Below are positions 25,324 through 34,108 of a stretch of 43,502 bases of DNA, piece after piece (position 1 is the stretch's first letter; every line of letters starts with the position of its first letter). Location: positions 1 through 43,502 of the forward strand of contig JAFGWG010000036.1 in the NCBI GenBank assembly GCA_016937255.1, in the 5' to 3' direction. Both the position numbers and the translations under genes were made by a program. The DNA comes from Bacteroidales bacterium. Its GTDB lineage: Bacteria > Bacteroidota > Bacteroidia > Bacteroidales > DTU049. Under the pieces are notes generated by a model. It was given only the letters and a program-made list of their open reading frames with translations. It searched no databases and had not been told where the DNA came from.

Positions 25324-25880
25324 GTAATAAAAACTGGAAAATATATACAAAACAAGGCGATAAAGGCAATACCTCATTAATTGGGGGTGTAAGAGTACCT
25401 AAAAATCATGTTCGGGTAGAGGCTTATGGCACAGTTGATGAGCTAAAATCTTTCTGCGGTGTGTTACACGATTCAATAAAAGAAGGAATAGAAAAACACT
25501 TTATTCGGGGTATTTTACAAGATCTTTTTTTAATAGAATCTCATCTCGCCACTGATCCAGAAAATAGCGAACCCAAGTTTTTTCCGGATTTGAATGCTGA
25601 AATGGCAGAAAAACTCGAAAAGGAAATTGATCGCTTGAATGAGGAGCTTCCCGAGTTGGCGCATTTTATTTTGCCTACCGGACATTCTACCGTAAGCGCA
25701 GCACATGTTTGCAGAACCGTTTGCCGTAGGGCAGAGCGCAGAGTATTAGATTTATTTGAAACAGATAAAGGCAACGAAAATATTATCATTTACTTGAACC
25801 GCCTCAGCGATTATTTCTTCGTGCTGGCACGTTTTCTGGCAAAAGAAAATGGGGTAGGGGATGTGGTGTGGAAGGTATAA
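25320..25880 (+). CDS. Cob(I)alamin adenosyltransferase, PduO type
   Basis: A 186-residue ATP:corrinoid adenosyltransferase producing adenosylcobalamin. The N-terminal ATP-binding segment is [15 protein letters not shown], followed by [15 protein letters not shown], a five-helix bundle with [26 protein letters not shown], and [13 protein letters not shown] at the C-terminus. These are the PduO/MMAB signatures. A B12-dependent enzyme such as methylmalonyl-CoA mutase would use the product, but none is visible here. The gene starts within the stop of the ABC ATPase gene (ATGA) and is followed by a likely bidirectional terminator. Confidence 0.93.
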   Translation: MSNKNWKIYTKQGDKGNTSLIGGVRVPKNHVRVEAYGTVDELKSFCGVLHDSIKEGIEKHFIRGILQDLFLIESHLATDPENSEPKFFPDLNAEMAEKLEKEIDRLNEELPELAHFILPTGHSTVSAAHVCRTVCRRAERRVLDLFETDKGNENIIIYLNRLSDYFFVLARFLAKENGVGDVVWKV

Positions 25881-25884
25881 AACA

Positions 25885-25909
25885 AAAAAGAGGCCGGAGC
25901 CCCCTTTTT
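25885..25909 (+). terminator. Likely bidirectional terminator
   Basis: AAAAAG...CTTTTT arms (25885-25890 and 25904-25909) flank a GC-rich core (AGGCCGGAGCCCC) that extends the stem with one mismatch. The A-tract and T-tract suit termination in both directions. It sits between the convergent adenosyltransferase (stop 25880) and M56-TonB (stop 25938) genes. Confidence 0.65.
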
Positions 25910-25937
25910 CTATACCGCATTTTTAATTTGTTTTGCA

Positions 25938-27155
25938 TTACTTTTCATCAGATAATACAAAATTTACCGGCAGGGTAATTTCAACGGCAACCGCTTTACC
26001 GTCTTTTTCACCTGGCGTCCAGTCGGGCATCATTTTAACCACTCGTATGGCCTCGGCATCAAGCTCGGGATTTACCGATTGCTTTATGGAAACATCTTTA
26101 ATTTTTCCGTCTTTGTCAACAATGAAGTTTACAAATACTTTTCCCTGTATGCCATCTTCCTTGGCTTTTTCTGGGTATTTGACATTGTCTACAAAGAATT
26201 GACCCATCGCTTCCTGACCGCCGGGAAATTCAGGCATCTTGTCTACTTCATGGTAGACTTCTTCTATTTCTACAGTTTCTTGGCCATCTGTAGTTGTTTG
26301 GTCATTTTTTGCAGGACTGTGACTGCAGGCCATAATCCATACAGTAGCTAATGCTAATGGCAGCGTAAGGAGCCAACGTCGATTGCTAAATTGTTTTTTT
26401 GTGTTCATCATAATAATTCTGTTTTTAATGAAAGATTTGTTGAATTGGTTGACAGGTAATACTGTCGGATAACCCATACTTAGCGATAACAATATTTCTT
26501 GGTATTTTACTCGTTCAATTCCTTTATTGAGCACAGCTTGGTCGGCTTGGTATTCGTGTACTCTTTCCAATTCCTTTTTTAGAATCCAGTATGCCGGATT
26601 TATCCAGAAAAGAATTCCAGTAATGGAAATGAAAAGTCTGTCAATGGAGTGCATTAGTCTTGTATGTTCTTTTTCGTGTTCATGCACTTCAGTATGAATA
26701 AGGGTGTTATGAATAAAAATTATATTGAAAAATGAAAACACAGGCATCTCTTTATTCAATAATATTATTTCGTGCGACCCTTCTTTAAAGTGACTGTGAG
26801 TATGTCTTAGATAGAAAATCTTTCCAAGTCCAATGAGTATGCGCACTGCGAAAAATGCTGAAATAATCAAGTAATAGAAAAGTATGAGTGTTGAGCCTGG
26901 TATTTCATTGGCAGCTGTATTTGTCACAGTCTTGTTGGATACAATGACTTCATTGATAATATAGCCGGGCACTTCGCTAATACTGCCACTGCTTGTAAAC
27001 TGTAGTGCCGGAGAAACTATACTAATTATGAATGCCAGTAGAATAAAAACTCTGCTGTGATGGTGACTGGCTTTTTGCTTTAATAGTAGCTGATATATTA
27101 TCATGAAAATGAATAATACCAACGATGAGCGAAACAGATATTCTAAAATACTCAT
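25938..27155 (-). CDS. M56-family (BlaR1-like) metallopeptidase fused to a TonB C-terminal domain
   Basis: A 405-residue inner-membrane protein. Four predicted TM helices occur in the first 290 residues. A cytoplasmic zinc peptidase site, H160-E-K-E-H164, is followed by the third-ligand region EYQADQAVL (about 200). After the last TM helix (LLTLPLALATVWIMACS) a TonB C-terminal domain begins with PEFPGGQEAMGQFF and KYPEKAKEDGIQGKV and ends near LPVNFVLSDEK. BlaR1 proteins sense a ligand and cleave the BlaI repressor. Here the periplasmic sensor is replaced by a TonB-like domain, a layout common in Bacteroidota. Its ATG overlaps the blaI TGA (ATGA). The signal sensed is unknown. Confidence 0.9.
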   Translation of the reverse strand: MSILEYLFRSSLVLFIFMIIYQLLLKQKASHHHSRVFILLAFIISIVSPALQFTSSGSISEVPGYIINEVIVSNKTVTNTAANEIPGSTLILFYYLIISAFFAVRILIGLGKIFYLRHTHSHFKEGSHEIILLNKEMPVFSFFNIIFIHNTLIHTEVHEHEKEHTRLMHSIDRLFISITGILFWINPAYWILKKELERVHEYQADQAVLNKGIERVKYQEILLSLSMGYPTVLPVNQFNKSFIKNRIIMMNTKKQFSNRRWLLTLPLALATVWIMACSHSPAKNDQTTTDGQETVEIEEVYHEVDKMPEFPGGQEAMGQFFVDNVKYPEKAKEDGIQGKVFVNFIVDKDGKIKDVSIKQSVNPELDAEAIRVVKMMPDWTPGEKDGKAVAVEITLPVNFVLSDEK

Positions 27156-27532
27156 GATTTTTTCTTTTTTTGAATTTCTTTATTAATGAGATTCTGAAGC
27201 TCTTCAAGCTCTTCAAGGCTTAAATTTTCTTTCTTGCTGAAAAATGAGACCAGATTGCCGACTGAATTTGAAAAATACCTCCCAATCAGGTTCTTTGTGC
27301 ATTGTGCTGAGTATTCCTCTCGACTTATAAGTGGGAAATACCGATGCGTTTTCCCAAAGGATTCGTGAGAAACAAATCCCTTTTTTTCAAGAATTCTAAT
27401 AATGGTAGATACGGTAGTAATAGCTGGTTTTGGATCAGGCATTTTTTGAACAATGTCTTTTACAAAAGCTTGCTTGAGATTCCATAAGAAATCCATCACT
27501 TGTTCTTCTGCTTTAGTAAGTTCTTTTTCCAT
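27152..27532 (-). CDS. BlaI/MecI/CopY-family transcriptional repressor
   Basis: A 126-residue winged-helix repressor. The N-terminus LTKAEEQVMDFLWNLKQAFV and the recognition region ITTVSTIIRILEKKGFV are diagnostic of the family. HESFGKTHRYFPLIS forms the wing, and a helical dimerisation domain ends in a lysine tail. It is paired with the downstream M56 peptidase, which by analogy to BlaR1/BlaI would inactivate it by cleavage. Two inverted repeats and a -7 element lie 17-60 bases upstream, so autoregulation of this two-gene operon is likely. No beta-lactamase gene is present, so the regulon is unknown. Confidence 0.94.
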   Translation of the reverse strand: MEKELTKAEEQVMDFLWNLKQAFVKDIVQKMPDPKPAITTVSTIIRILEKKGFVSHESFGKTHRYFPLISREEYSAQCTKNLIGRYFSNSVGNLVSFFSKKENLSLEELEELQNLINKEIQKKKKS

Positions 27533-27548
27533 GCTTGCAATTTTGAAA

Positions 27549-27592
27549 CAAATATAACTAAGAAAATAGTTGAATAACTAACAATTTAGTTA
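27549..27592 (-). promoter_or_regulatory. Promoter -7 element and two phased operator candidates of the blaI operon
   Basis: On the minus strand TATATTTG (27549-27556) matches the -7 consensus. Two inverted repeats lie next to it: AACTA-N6-TAGTT (27556-27571) and TAACTAA-N4-TTAGTTA (27575-27592). Their centres are 20 bases apart, about two helical turns, so two repressor dimers could sit on the same face. Both share the half-site AACTA. Assignment to the BlaI protein is inference from position. Confidence 0.6.
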
Positions 27593-27742
27593 ACGGTAGT
27601 ATTTGTTCAGTTTTCGGTTACTTGTACTAAAAGTGAATTGAATTAACATGGTTTTTAAGTATTTTTTGCAAAAAGCATAATATTAATGTACTTTTTTTAA
27701 CTTTAGGCCGTTAATTCAATCAAAATTGAAGAGCGTAAATTT

Positions 27743-28831
27743 ATGAGAAAGCCATTATTTTTCCTTGCATTCATTTTTGTATCTCTAATACTATCAGCAC
27801 AAGCGCCTAAGTATTCGAATGAGTTTCTAGCCATAGGTACTGGAGCGAGAGCTTTGGGTATGTCGAATTCTGTAATTGCTTCAGTAGATGATGCGACTTC
27901 TGCATACTGGAATCCTGCTGGTTTAGTTTTAACTCCTTCTGCTAGGCAAGTTTTTCTAATGCATAGTGAGTATTTTGCAGGGATTGCTAAATATGATAAC
28001 ATTAGCATTGCCGCTGTAACGAGCGATAGTTCAGCTTTAGCTTTTACCTATATTCGTTTTGGAGTTGATAATATACCAAATACTACAGATCTAATTGATG
28101 CACAGGGTAATATAGACTATGATAGGATTACTACTTTTAGTGCAATAGACAATGCTTTTCTGATTTCTTATTCTCGCAAAATGCCTATTGATAATCTGCG
28201 TATTGGAGCCAATGTGAAAATTATTCGCCGCAGAATTGGGGATTTTGGAGGCAGTTGGGGCTTTGGAATTGATGCCGGAGCTCAATATCAACTGAAGAAA
28301 TGGAAATTTGGTGCAGTTTTGAGAGATGTTACATCAACTTTCAACGCATGGTCTTTCACCCTAGATGATCGTACCCGTGAAGTATTTACATTAACCGGGA
28401 ATGAAATTCCTGAAAATAGTTTAGAACTTACACTACCACGTTTATTGCTAGGAGGAGGCAGGTCCTTTCAAATCTCAAATTCGTTTAATATCTATCCTGA
28501 AGCAGGATTAGATGTAACATTTGATGGGAAAAGAAATACGCTGATTAAAACAAATTTCATGAGTATTGATCCACATTTTGGATTTGAGCTTGGGTATAAG
28601 AGTTTTGCCTTTTTACGTGGAGGAATTGGAAATATTCAGCAAGAAACCAATTTTGATGGAAATTTGGTAAGAACCATGCAGCCAAACTTGGGCGTGGGAA
28701 TAAATATCAAAAATGTTTTAACGATCGACTATGCTTTTACCGATATTGGAGATGTAAGTGTTGCTCTGTATTCTCATGTGTTTTCACTTAAGCTTAATAT
28801 CAACGGTAAAGAAACATCACCAAGTTTATAA
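27743..28831 (+). CDS. PorV/PorQ-family outer-membrane protein
   Basis: A 362-residue barrel protein of the PorV/PorQ family, whose characterised members act in type IX secretion as shuttle or attachment-complex subunits. The signal peptide (1-19, ending LSA-Q) is followed by the family hallmark FLAIGTGARALGMSNSVIA (about 28-46) and DDATSAYWNPAGL. The remainder is amphipathic strands with RIGANVKIIRRRI, FGIDAGAQY and a closing VFSLKLNING. It lies 5 bases before the C25 peptidase gene and is surely co-transcribed. PorV binds PorU in the attachment complex, so this pair probably forms an analogous two-protein unit. Whether it is PorV itself or a paralogue cannot be told by eye. Confidence 0.82.
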   Translation: MRKPLFFLAFIFVSLILSAQAPKYSNEFLAIGTGARALGMSNSVIASVDDATSAYWNPAGLVLTPSARQVFLMHSEYFAGIAKYDNISIAAVTSDSSALAFTYIRFGVDNIPNTTDLIDAQGNIDYDRITTFSAIDNAFLISYSRKMPIDNLRIGANVKIIRRRIGDFGGSWGFGIDAGAQYQLKKWKFGAVLRDVTSTFNAWSFTLDDRTREVFTLTGNEIPENSLELTLPRLLLGGGRSFQISNSFNIYPEAGLDVTFDGKRNTLIKTNFMSIDPHFGFELGYKSFAFLRGGIGNIQQETNFDGNLVRTMQPNLGVGINIKNVLTIDYAFTDIGDVSVALYSHVFSLKLNINGKETSPSL

Positions 28832-28836
28832 AGCCT

Positions 28837-31800
28837 ATGGAAAAGAAATATATCTCTTTAGTAGCAGTTTTGTTTTTGCTTTTCTCATTTTCTTTCGCTT
28901 TAAGAGCGCAAAACTATGGCAATGAGTGGATTAATTATAGTCAATCGTATTATAAAATAAGAGTTGGAAATGATGGTGTCTTTCGCATCAATTATTCAAC
29001 TTTGGTAAGCGAGGGTATTCCAATTACAACATTTGACCCTCGTCAGATTCAGATTTTTGCAAAGGGTGTAGAGCAATATATTTATGTAAAGGGTGAAAGT
29101 GACGGTGTTTTTAATTCAACTGATTATATAGAGTTTTATGCTGAGGCAAACGACGGGTGGTTTGACGAAAACATGTATAAAACCCCAGGAGATCACCCCA
29201 ATCCTGATTATAGTTTTTTTAATGATTCTGCGGCATATTTTTTGACATGGACAACTGGTATTTCCAATAGGCGATTAACAGTAGAGACCGACAAAAATTT
29301 CACAGGCTATACGAGCGAGACTTATGTGAATTATGTATCTAGACAGAATTATTTTAGTACGTACTATACTGGGAAAACAGATTCACAGGGTATTACGAGC
29401 TCTGAATATACAAACTGTGAGGGATGGTTTGACTCACCAATGACTATTAATACTCAATATCCTGGCGTTCCGCAATCTTTTAACAGGAGTGTTGAGAGCC
29501 CGTATGCGTATTTGTCTGGCCCACAAGCTCAGATAGAGATGCTCATTCTTGGAGAGTCCAATTACGATGGCTTGGCTCCAGATCATCATATGACTATTTC
29601 TTTTGCTGGGCAAAGTATAGATACCCTCTATGAAGGTTATGTTCCAATAAAAATCAAGCGTACAGTATCGCCCGCCTCATTGGGTAATCCTTCAACAGTA
29701 TTCAATTTTGTTCTTCCAAATGATCTTGGCTCAAATGCCGATCGAAATGGATTGAGTTATATTCAAATTAAGTATCCTAGAGAGTTGAATATGGCCAATA
29801 ATTCTACAATGCAATTTAGTGCTGGTGATGGAACCCTTTCTAAGGCTTATTTCAGTTTTACAGGGTTAAATGCTCCTGCTACTGATAGTTGTGTGGTATA
29901 TGATATTACTAACCACCGTAGAATACTAACAGTGCGATCAGGTTCAACTCTGAGTTTTTTGGTACCCAATAGTGCTTCGGAAAAGAACTTGTATATCACC
30001 TGCGAAAATAGAATTACACAAGTGGTTGATTTGTTTCCTGTAAATACTAGTTTAACTTCTTATGCAAAATTTGTCGATTATTCAGACGCTCAATATGATG
30101 ATGTTGATTATATTATTATTGCGCACAAAAGTATGTCGGCAAAAGTTGAAGAGTATGCCAATTATAGAAGAAGTACTGGCTATGAGGTTCTTGTAGCTGA
30201 TATTGATGTGCTTTATAATGAGTTTTCTTATGGAATAAGTAAGCATCCCTTGGCTATTCGCAATTTTGTTCGTTTTGGGCTAACTGAATTTGCTGATACC
30301 ATACATGGCCTTTTCCTGATTGGAAAATCGTATAAAGCTGGTGATAGCCCTTATAATTATCGTACAAATTCGACCTATAGTGCGCTTACATATGTCCCAT
30401 CTTATGGTATCCCTCCATCAGATATTATGCTTACGAGCGGAATTCTTGATTCATTATACCAACCAGCAATACCAACAGGGCGACTTGCTGCAAGAACATC
30501 AACAGAAATTTCTTGGTATCTTGAAAAAATGCAGGATTTTGAAGCAGCTCAAAATGCACCATATAATCCTGCCGATCCTTATGAGAAGCAGTGGATGAAA
30601 AAGGTGCTGCATTTTGCCGGGGGTTCAAGTTATGGTGAATCATTAATGCTTTTGGGCTATCTTAATCATTATAAAGATACTCTTGAAGGTCCTTATTTTG
30701 GAGGGTCTGTTTCTACTTTTACTAAAACATCAACTGCACCTATACAGCAAAACACCAGTGATAGTTTGAAGACTATTATCAATAATGGGGTTTCTATGTT
30801 GAATTTCTTCGGTCATGCTGCCGGTATTGGGTTCGATATTTCAATTGATAATCCTGATGAGTATAGTAATTACCAGAAATATCCTTTTTTGATTGCAAAC
30901 TCGTGTTTTGCTGGAGATTTATATGAGCCAACATACAGTTCATCTGAGGCATTTGTAATAATTGAGAAAAAAGGGATGATCGGCTACTTAGGTTCCATTA
31001 CAAAATCATACGCTTCATATTTGAATGTGTATAGTGAGGAACTTATTAGTAATATTGCTCGCAAAAGTTATAATGAGCCTATAGGGCTGATTATACAAAA
31101 AACTATTGCTGAAATTCAGTTTCCAGGAGATGCAAATATAAAAGATGTTTGCTATGAAATGACTTTGCATGGCGATCCTGTGCTTAGACTTGGTGGTTTC
31201 CCTTTGCCAGATTATGTTTTAACCCCTTCTGAGATATATTTTACACCAACTGAGATTTCAAGTGAATTGGATTCTTTTCAACTTTATGTTATTGCGAAAA
31301 ATGTTGGTAGCTCTGTCTTCGATTCTATTGTGTTAGAGGTTCAGCGAATATATCCGGATAATACTTCAGAAACATTTCAAAGATTGATTCCTTCACCCGG
31401 CTATGCCGATACGGTTATGTTTTCAATGTATGTTGATCCATTAAAAGGTATAGGCGTCAATCAGTTCTCAGTATGTCTCGATGCTTTTGATCAGGTTTCT
31501 GAAAGTAATGAATCCAATAATTGCGCTAATACTAGTTTGCTTATAAAATCGAGTGATATTATCCCGGTCTATCCGTACAATTATGCAGTAATTCCCGATA
31601 CTTTTCTGACTTTGATTGCAAGTACTTCGGGTATATTGGGCTCGTCTTCTGACTATATTTTCGAAATTGATACTACAGATAGCTTCGATAGCCCTTTTTT
31701 AGTGCAGAGTTCTGCAATTAGTCAACAAGGTGGTATTGTGGAGTGGGCTCTTCCTTTTTCTATGCTTAATTTAGGCGATTCTGCGGTGTATTTCTGGAGG

Positions 31801-33912
31801 GTTTCTATTAATGGAAGCGGAAACTGGAGAGAAAGTTCATTCCAGTATATAACCAATAAAAGAGGTTGGGGACAAGCGCATTTCTTTCAGTTGAAGAACG
31901 ATGAATACGAATACGTAACATACAATAAACCTGCGCGAATACTTGAGTTTGTAAACAATATTGTTACTATTTCTGCACAAACCGGGTATTATCCGTTTAT
32001 TCAATGGGCAGAAGAATGGTATAAAATTGATAACGCCATAAAAGGTCAATGGTCTTGTACCAGCGATATTGGTAATGGAATGAAATTCGCAGTTTTCGAT
32101 ACGGTTAGTATTACACCTTGGATGAATACCGACCCCAATAATGATGGGTTGGGTCCTTATGATGCACTCAATTGCAGAAACTACGATTATTACGATTTCG
32201 ATTTTTATACCACCGATACCATGTGGATGAATCGTATGGTGAACTTTATTAATGCAGTGCCCAATGGGTATTATGTTCTTGCATTTAGCCATCGAAATCA
32301 TAATGCTGAAAACTATCCCGAAGCTTTATATCAGGCTTTTGAAAGTATTGGCTCAAATCTGATTCGTACCATAGTCAATAACCGACCGTATATTATCTTT
32401 GGAAGAAAAGGATCTCCCGGTCTTGCTACAGAAAGTGTTGGTGCTGCTACAACTAGTATTATTAGTGAGGCTTTTCCTATCACTACCAACTGGAATCAGG
32501 GTTATGTTGAGTCTACTACCATAGGGCCAGCCTCAGAGTGGAATTCATTGCACTGGCGAGTCAGTAGCTTTGAACCCGGTTTGTGGACAGATACCGTACG
32601 TCTTTGTGTTTTAGGTATAAAAATAGATGGCAGTATTGATACAGTCATCAATAATTTGCCTCCCGTACAGGATTCGCTTGATATTCTTAACCTTTCTTCC
32701 CGAATTGATGCTTCTGTTTATCCATATTTGCGTTTGCATCTAAAGGTTCAGGACGATAGTTTACTTACTAGTGCTCAGCTTGACAGGTGGCATGTTTTGT
32801 ATGAACCGGTTCCTGAAACAGCGATTGACCCGATATCATTTTATGAATTTTATAGTGACACTGTTCAGGAAGGCGAAATAATATCTCTGGCAATTGCAAC
32901 TCGAAATATCGGAGCGGTTGATTTTCCGGATAGCTTATTGGTTTCATATTGGCTTATCGATCGTGATAGAAATATCCATTCCTTGCTTACGCATAGAACC
33001 AAAATGCATCCGGTTGGCGATATCTTAATCGATTCTGTATCATTCAATACCACAAACTTCTATGGAAATAATAGTCTTTGGGTTGAATTTAATCCGGTAT
33101 ACAGCGGAACAGGGCAGTACGATCAATTGGAGCAGTATCACTTTAATAATATTGGGGAAATTAAATTTTATGTTGCGCAAGATAAGATTAATCCAATGTT
33201 AGACGTAACTTTTGATGGAGTACATATTCTCGATGGAGATATTGTGAGTGCAAAACCCACTATTCAAATGATGCTTAAAGACGAGAATAAGTGGTTGCTA
33301 ATGGATGATACTTCTGCATTTAGAGTTTATCTGCTTAGACCTGGTGCTTCGGACTTAGAAAGAATATATTTTTATGAGAATATGATGGAAAATATGATAT
33401 TCTATCCTGCATCTACTTCACAAAATAATACTTGCCGAATTGAATATTCCGGCGATTTCCCGGTTGATGGCACTTATACGCTTATGGTTCAGGCACGCGA
33501 TAAAAGTGATAATGAAAGTGGTAGTATCGATTATCAGATCAATTTTGAAGTGATGAATACTCCTGCTATCACTGATATTCTCAATTGGCCAAATCCTTTC
33601 AGTACCCGAACGCATTTTGTGTTTACCCTTACCGGTTCGGAAGTGCCCGAATATATGATGATTCAAATTATGACTATTACAGGCCGCATAGTTCGCGAAA
33701 TTGATAAATCTGAACTAGGACCCATTCATATTGGAAGAAATATTACTGAATACGCTTGGGATGGTCGCGATGAATATGGAGATCAGTTAGCCAATGGTGT
33801 CTATTTGTATCGTGTAGTAGTGAAACTCAATGGTGCAGTTATGGATAAGATTGAAACACCTGCAGGACAATACTTTACCAAGGAATTTGGTAAAATGGTA
33901 TTGATGAGGTAA
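28837..33912 (+). CDS. C25-family cysteine peptidase, probable T9SS sortase PorU2
   Basis: A 1691-residue surface protein. Signal peptide 1-24; N-terminal beta domains to about 420; then a gingipain-type C25 domain (about 420-785). Its catalytic pair is H660 in NFFGHAAG and C690 in NSCFAGD, and it closes with the family signature LHGDPVLRLGG. A CARDB-like domain (about 790-905, VIAKNVGSSVFDS) and further beta domains follow. The C-terminus (about 1585-1691) is FlgD-like, WPNPFSTRTHF to YAWDGRDEYGDQLANGVY, as in T9SS-exported proteins. Typical PorU is about 1100-1300 residues, so this longer form fits the PorU2 group. It may process T9SS cargo or be a cargo itself; the PorV-like gene immediately upstream favours a sortase role. 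Confidence 0.85.
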   Translation: MEKKYISLVAVLFLLFSFSFALRAQNYGNEWINYSQSYYKIRVGNDGVFRINYSTLVSEGIPITTFDPRQIQIFAKGVEQYIYVKGESDGVFNSTDYIEFYAEANDGWFDENMYKTPGDHPNPDYSFFNDSAAYFLTWTTGISNRRLTVETDKNFTGYTSETYVNYVSRQNYFSTYYTGKTDSQGITSSEYTNCEGWFDSPMTINTQYPGVPQSFNRSVESPYAYLSGPQAQIEMLILGESNYDGLAPDHHMTISFAGQSIDTLYEGYVPIKIKRTVSPASLGNPSTVFNFVLPNDLGSNADRNGLSYIQIKYPRELNMANNSTMQFSAGDGTLSKAYFSFTGLNAPATDSCVVYDITNHRRILTVRSGSTLSFLVPNSASEKNLYITCENRITQVVDLFPVNTSLTSYAKFVDYSDAQYDDVDYIIIAHKSMSAKVEEYANYRRSTGYEVLVADIDVLYNEFSYGISKHPLAIRNFVRFGLTEFADTIHGLFLIGKSYKAGDSPYNYRTNSTYSALTYVPSYGIPPSDIMLTSGILDSLYQPAIPTGRLAARTSTEISWYLEKMQDFEAAQNAPYNPADPYEKQWMKKVLHFAGGSSYGESLMLLGYLNHYKDTLEGPYFGGSVSTFTKTSTAPIQQNTSDSLKTIINNGVSMLNFFGHAAGIGFDISIDNPDEYSNYQKYPFLIANSCFAGDLYEPTYSSSEAFVIIEKKGMIGYLGSITKSYASYLNVYSEELISNIARKSYNEPIGLIIQKTIAEIQFPGDANIKDVCYEMTLHGDPVLRLGGFPLPDYVLTPSEIYFTPTEISSELDSFQLYVIAKNVGSSVFDSIVLEVQRIYPDNTSETFQRLIPSPGYADTVMFSMYVDPLKGIGVNQFSVCLDAFDQVSESNESNNCANTSLLIKSSDIIPVYPYNYAVIPDTFLTLIASTSGILGSSSDYIFEIDTTDSFDSPFLVQSSAISQQGGIVEWALPFSMLNLGDSAVYFWRVSINGSGNWRESSFQYITNKRGWGQAHFFQLKNDEYEYVTYNKPARILEFVNNIVTISAQTGYYPFIQWAEEWYKIDNAIKGQWSCTSDIGNGMKFAVFDTVSITPWMNTDPNNDGLGPYDALNCRNYDYYDFDFYTTDTMWMNRMVNFINAVPNGYYVLAFSHRNHNAENYPEALYQAFESIGSNLIRTIVNNRPYIIFGRKGSPGLATESVGAATTSIISEAFPITTNWNQGYVESTTIGPASEWNSLHWRVSSFEPGLWTDTVRLCVLGIKIDGSIDTVINNLPPVQDSLDILNLSSRIDASVYPYLRLHLKVQDDSLLTSAQLDRWHVLYEPVPETAIDPISFYEFYSDTVQEGEIISLAIATRNIGAVDFPDSLLVSYWLIDRDRNIHSLLTHRTKMHPVGDILIDSVSFNTTNFYGNNSLWVEFNPVYSGTGQYDQLEQYHFNNIGEIKFYVAQDKINPMLDVTFDGVHILDGDIVSAKPTIQMMLKDENKWLLMDDTSAFRVYLLRPGASDLERIYFYENMMENMIFYPASTSQNNTCRIEYSGDFPVDGTYTLMVQARDKSDNESGSIDYQINFEVMNTPAITDILNWPNPFSTRTHFVFTLTGSEVPEYMMIQIMTITGRIVREIDKSELGPIHIGRNITEYAWDGRDEYGDQLANGVYLYRVVVKLNGAVMDKIETPAGQYFTKEFGKMVLMR

Positions 33913-34043
33913 GGGTTTTCTGCCTTAAGTGATTTCTCGAGATAGTAACACAATCTTTTCTGCTGCTTGCCATGAAAAATCTTCCATTTACCGACTTAAT
34001 ACAATAATAATGTAACTTTTGCGGTTTATATCTGTCTTTATGT

Positions 34044-34064
34044 CAGAAATTTCTGCCATATTTG
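34044..34064 (+). promoter_or_regulatory. Perfect 12-bp palindrome next to a -7-like element
   Basis: CAGAAATTTCTG (34044-34055) is a perfect palindrome and is followed at 34057-34064 by CATATTTG, one base off TAnnTTTG. The TonB receptor ATG is 44 bases downstream. The arrangement resembles an operator overlapping a promoter, but the regulator is unknown. Confidence 0.4.
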
Positions 34065-34108
34065 TTGTGGCATAGAATTCGACAGCATCAAAACATTACA
34101 ATTGAGAT

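Noticed and set aside
31837-32301. 154-codon minus-strand frame inside the C25 peptidase gene
   Set aside because: Antisense shadow with no recognisable domain; the plus-strand frame is continuous and supported.
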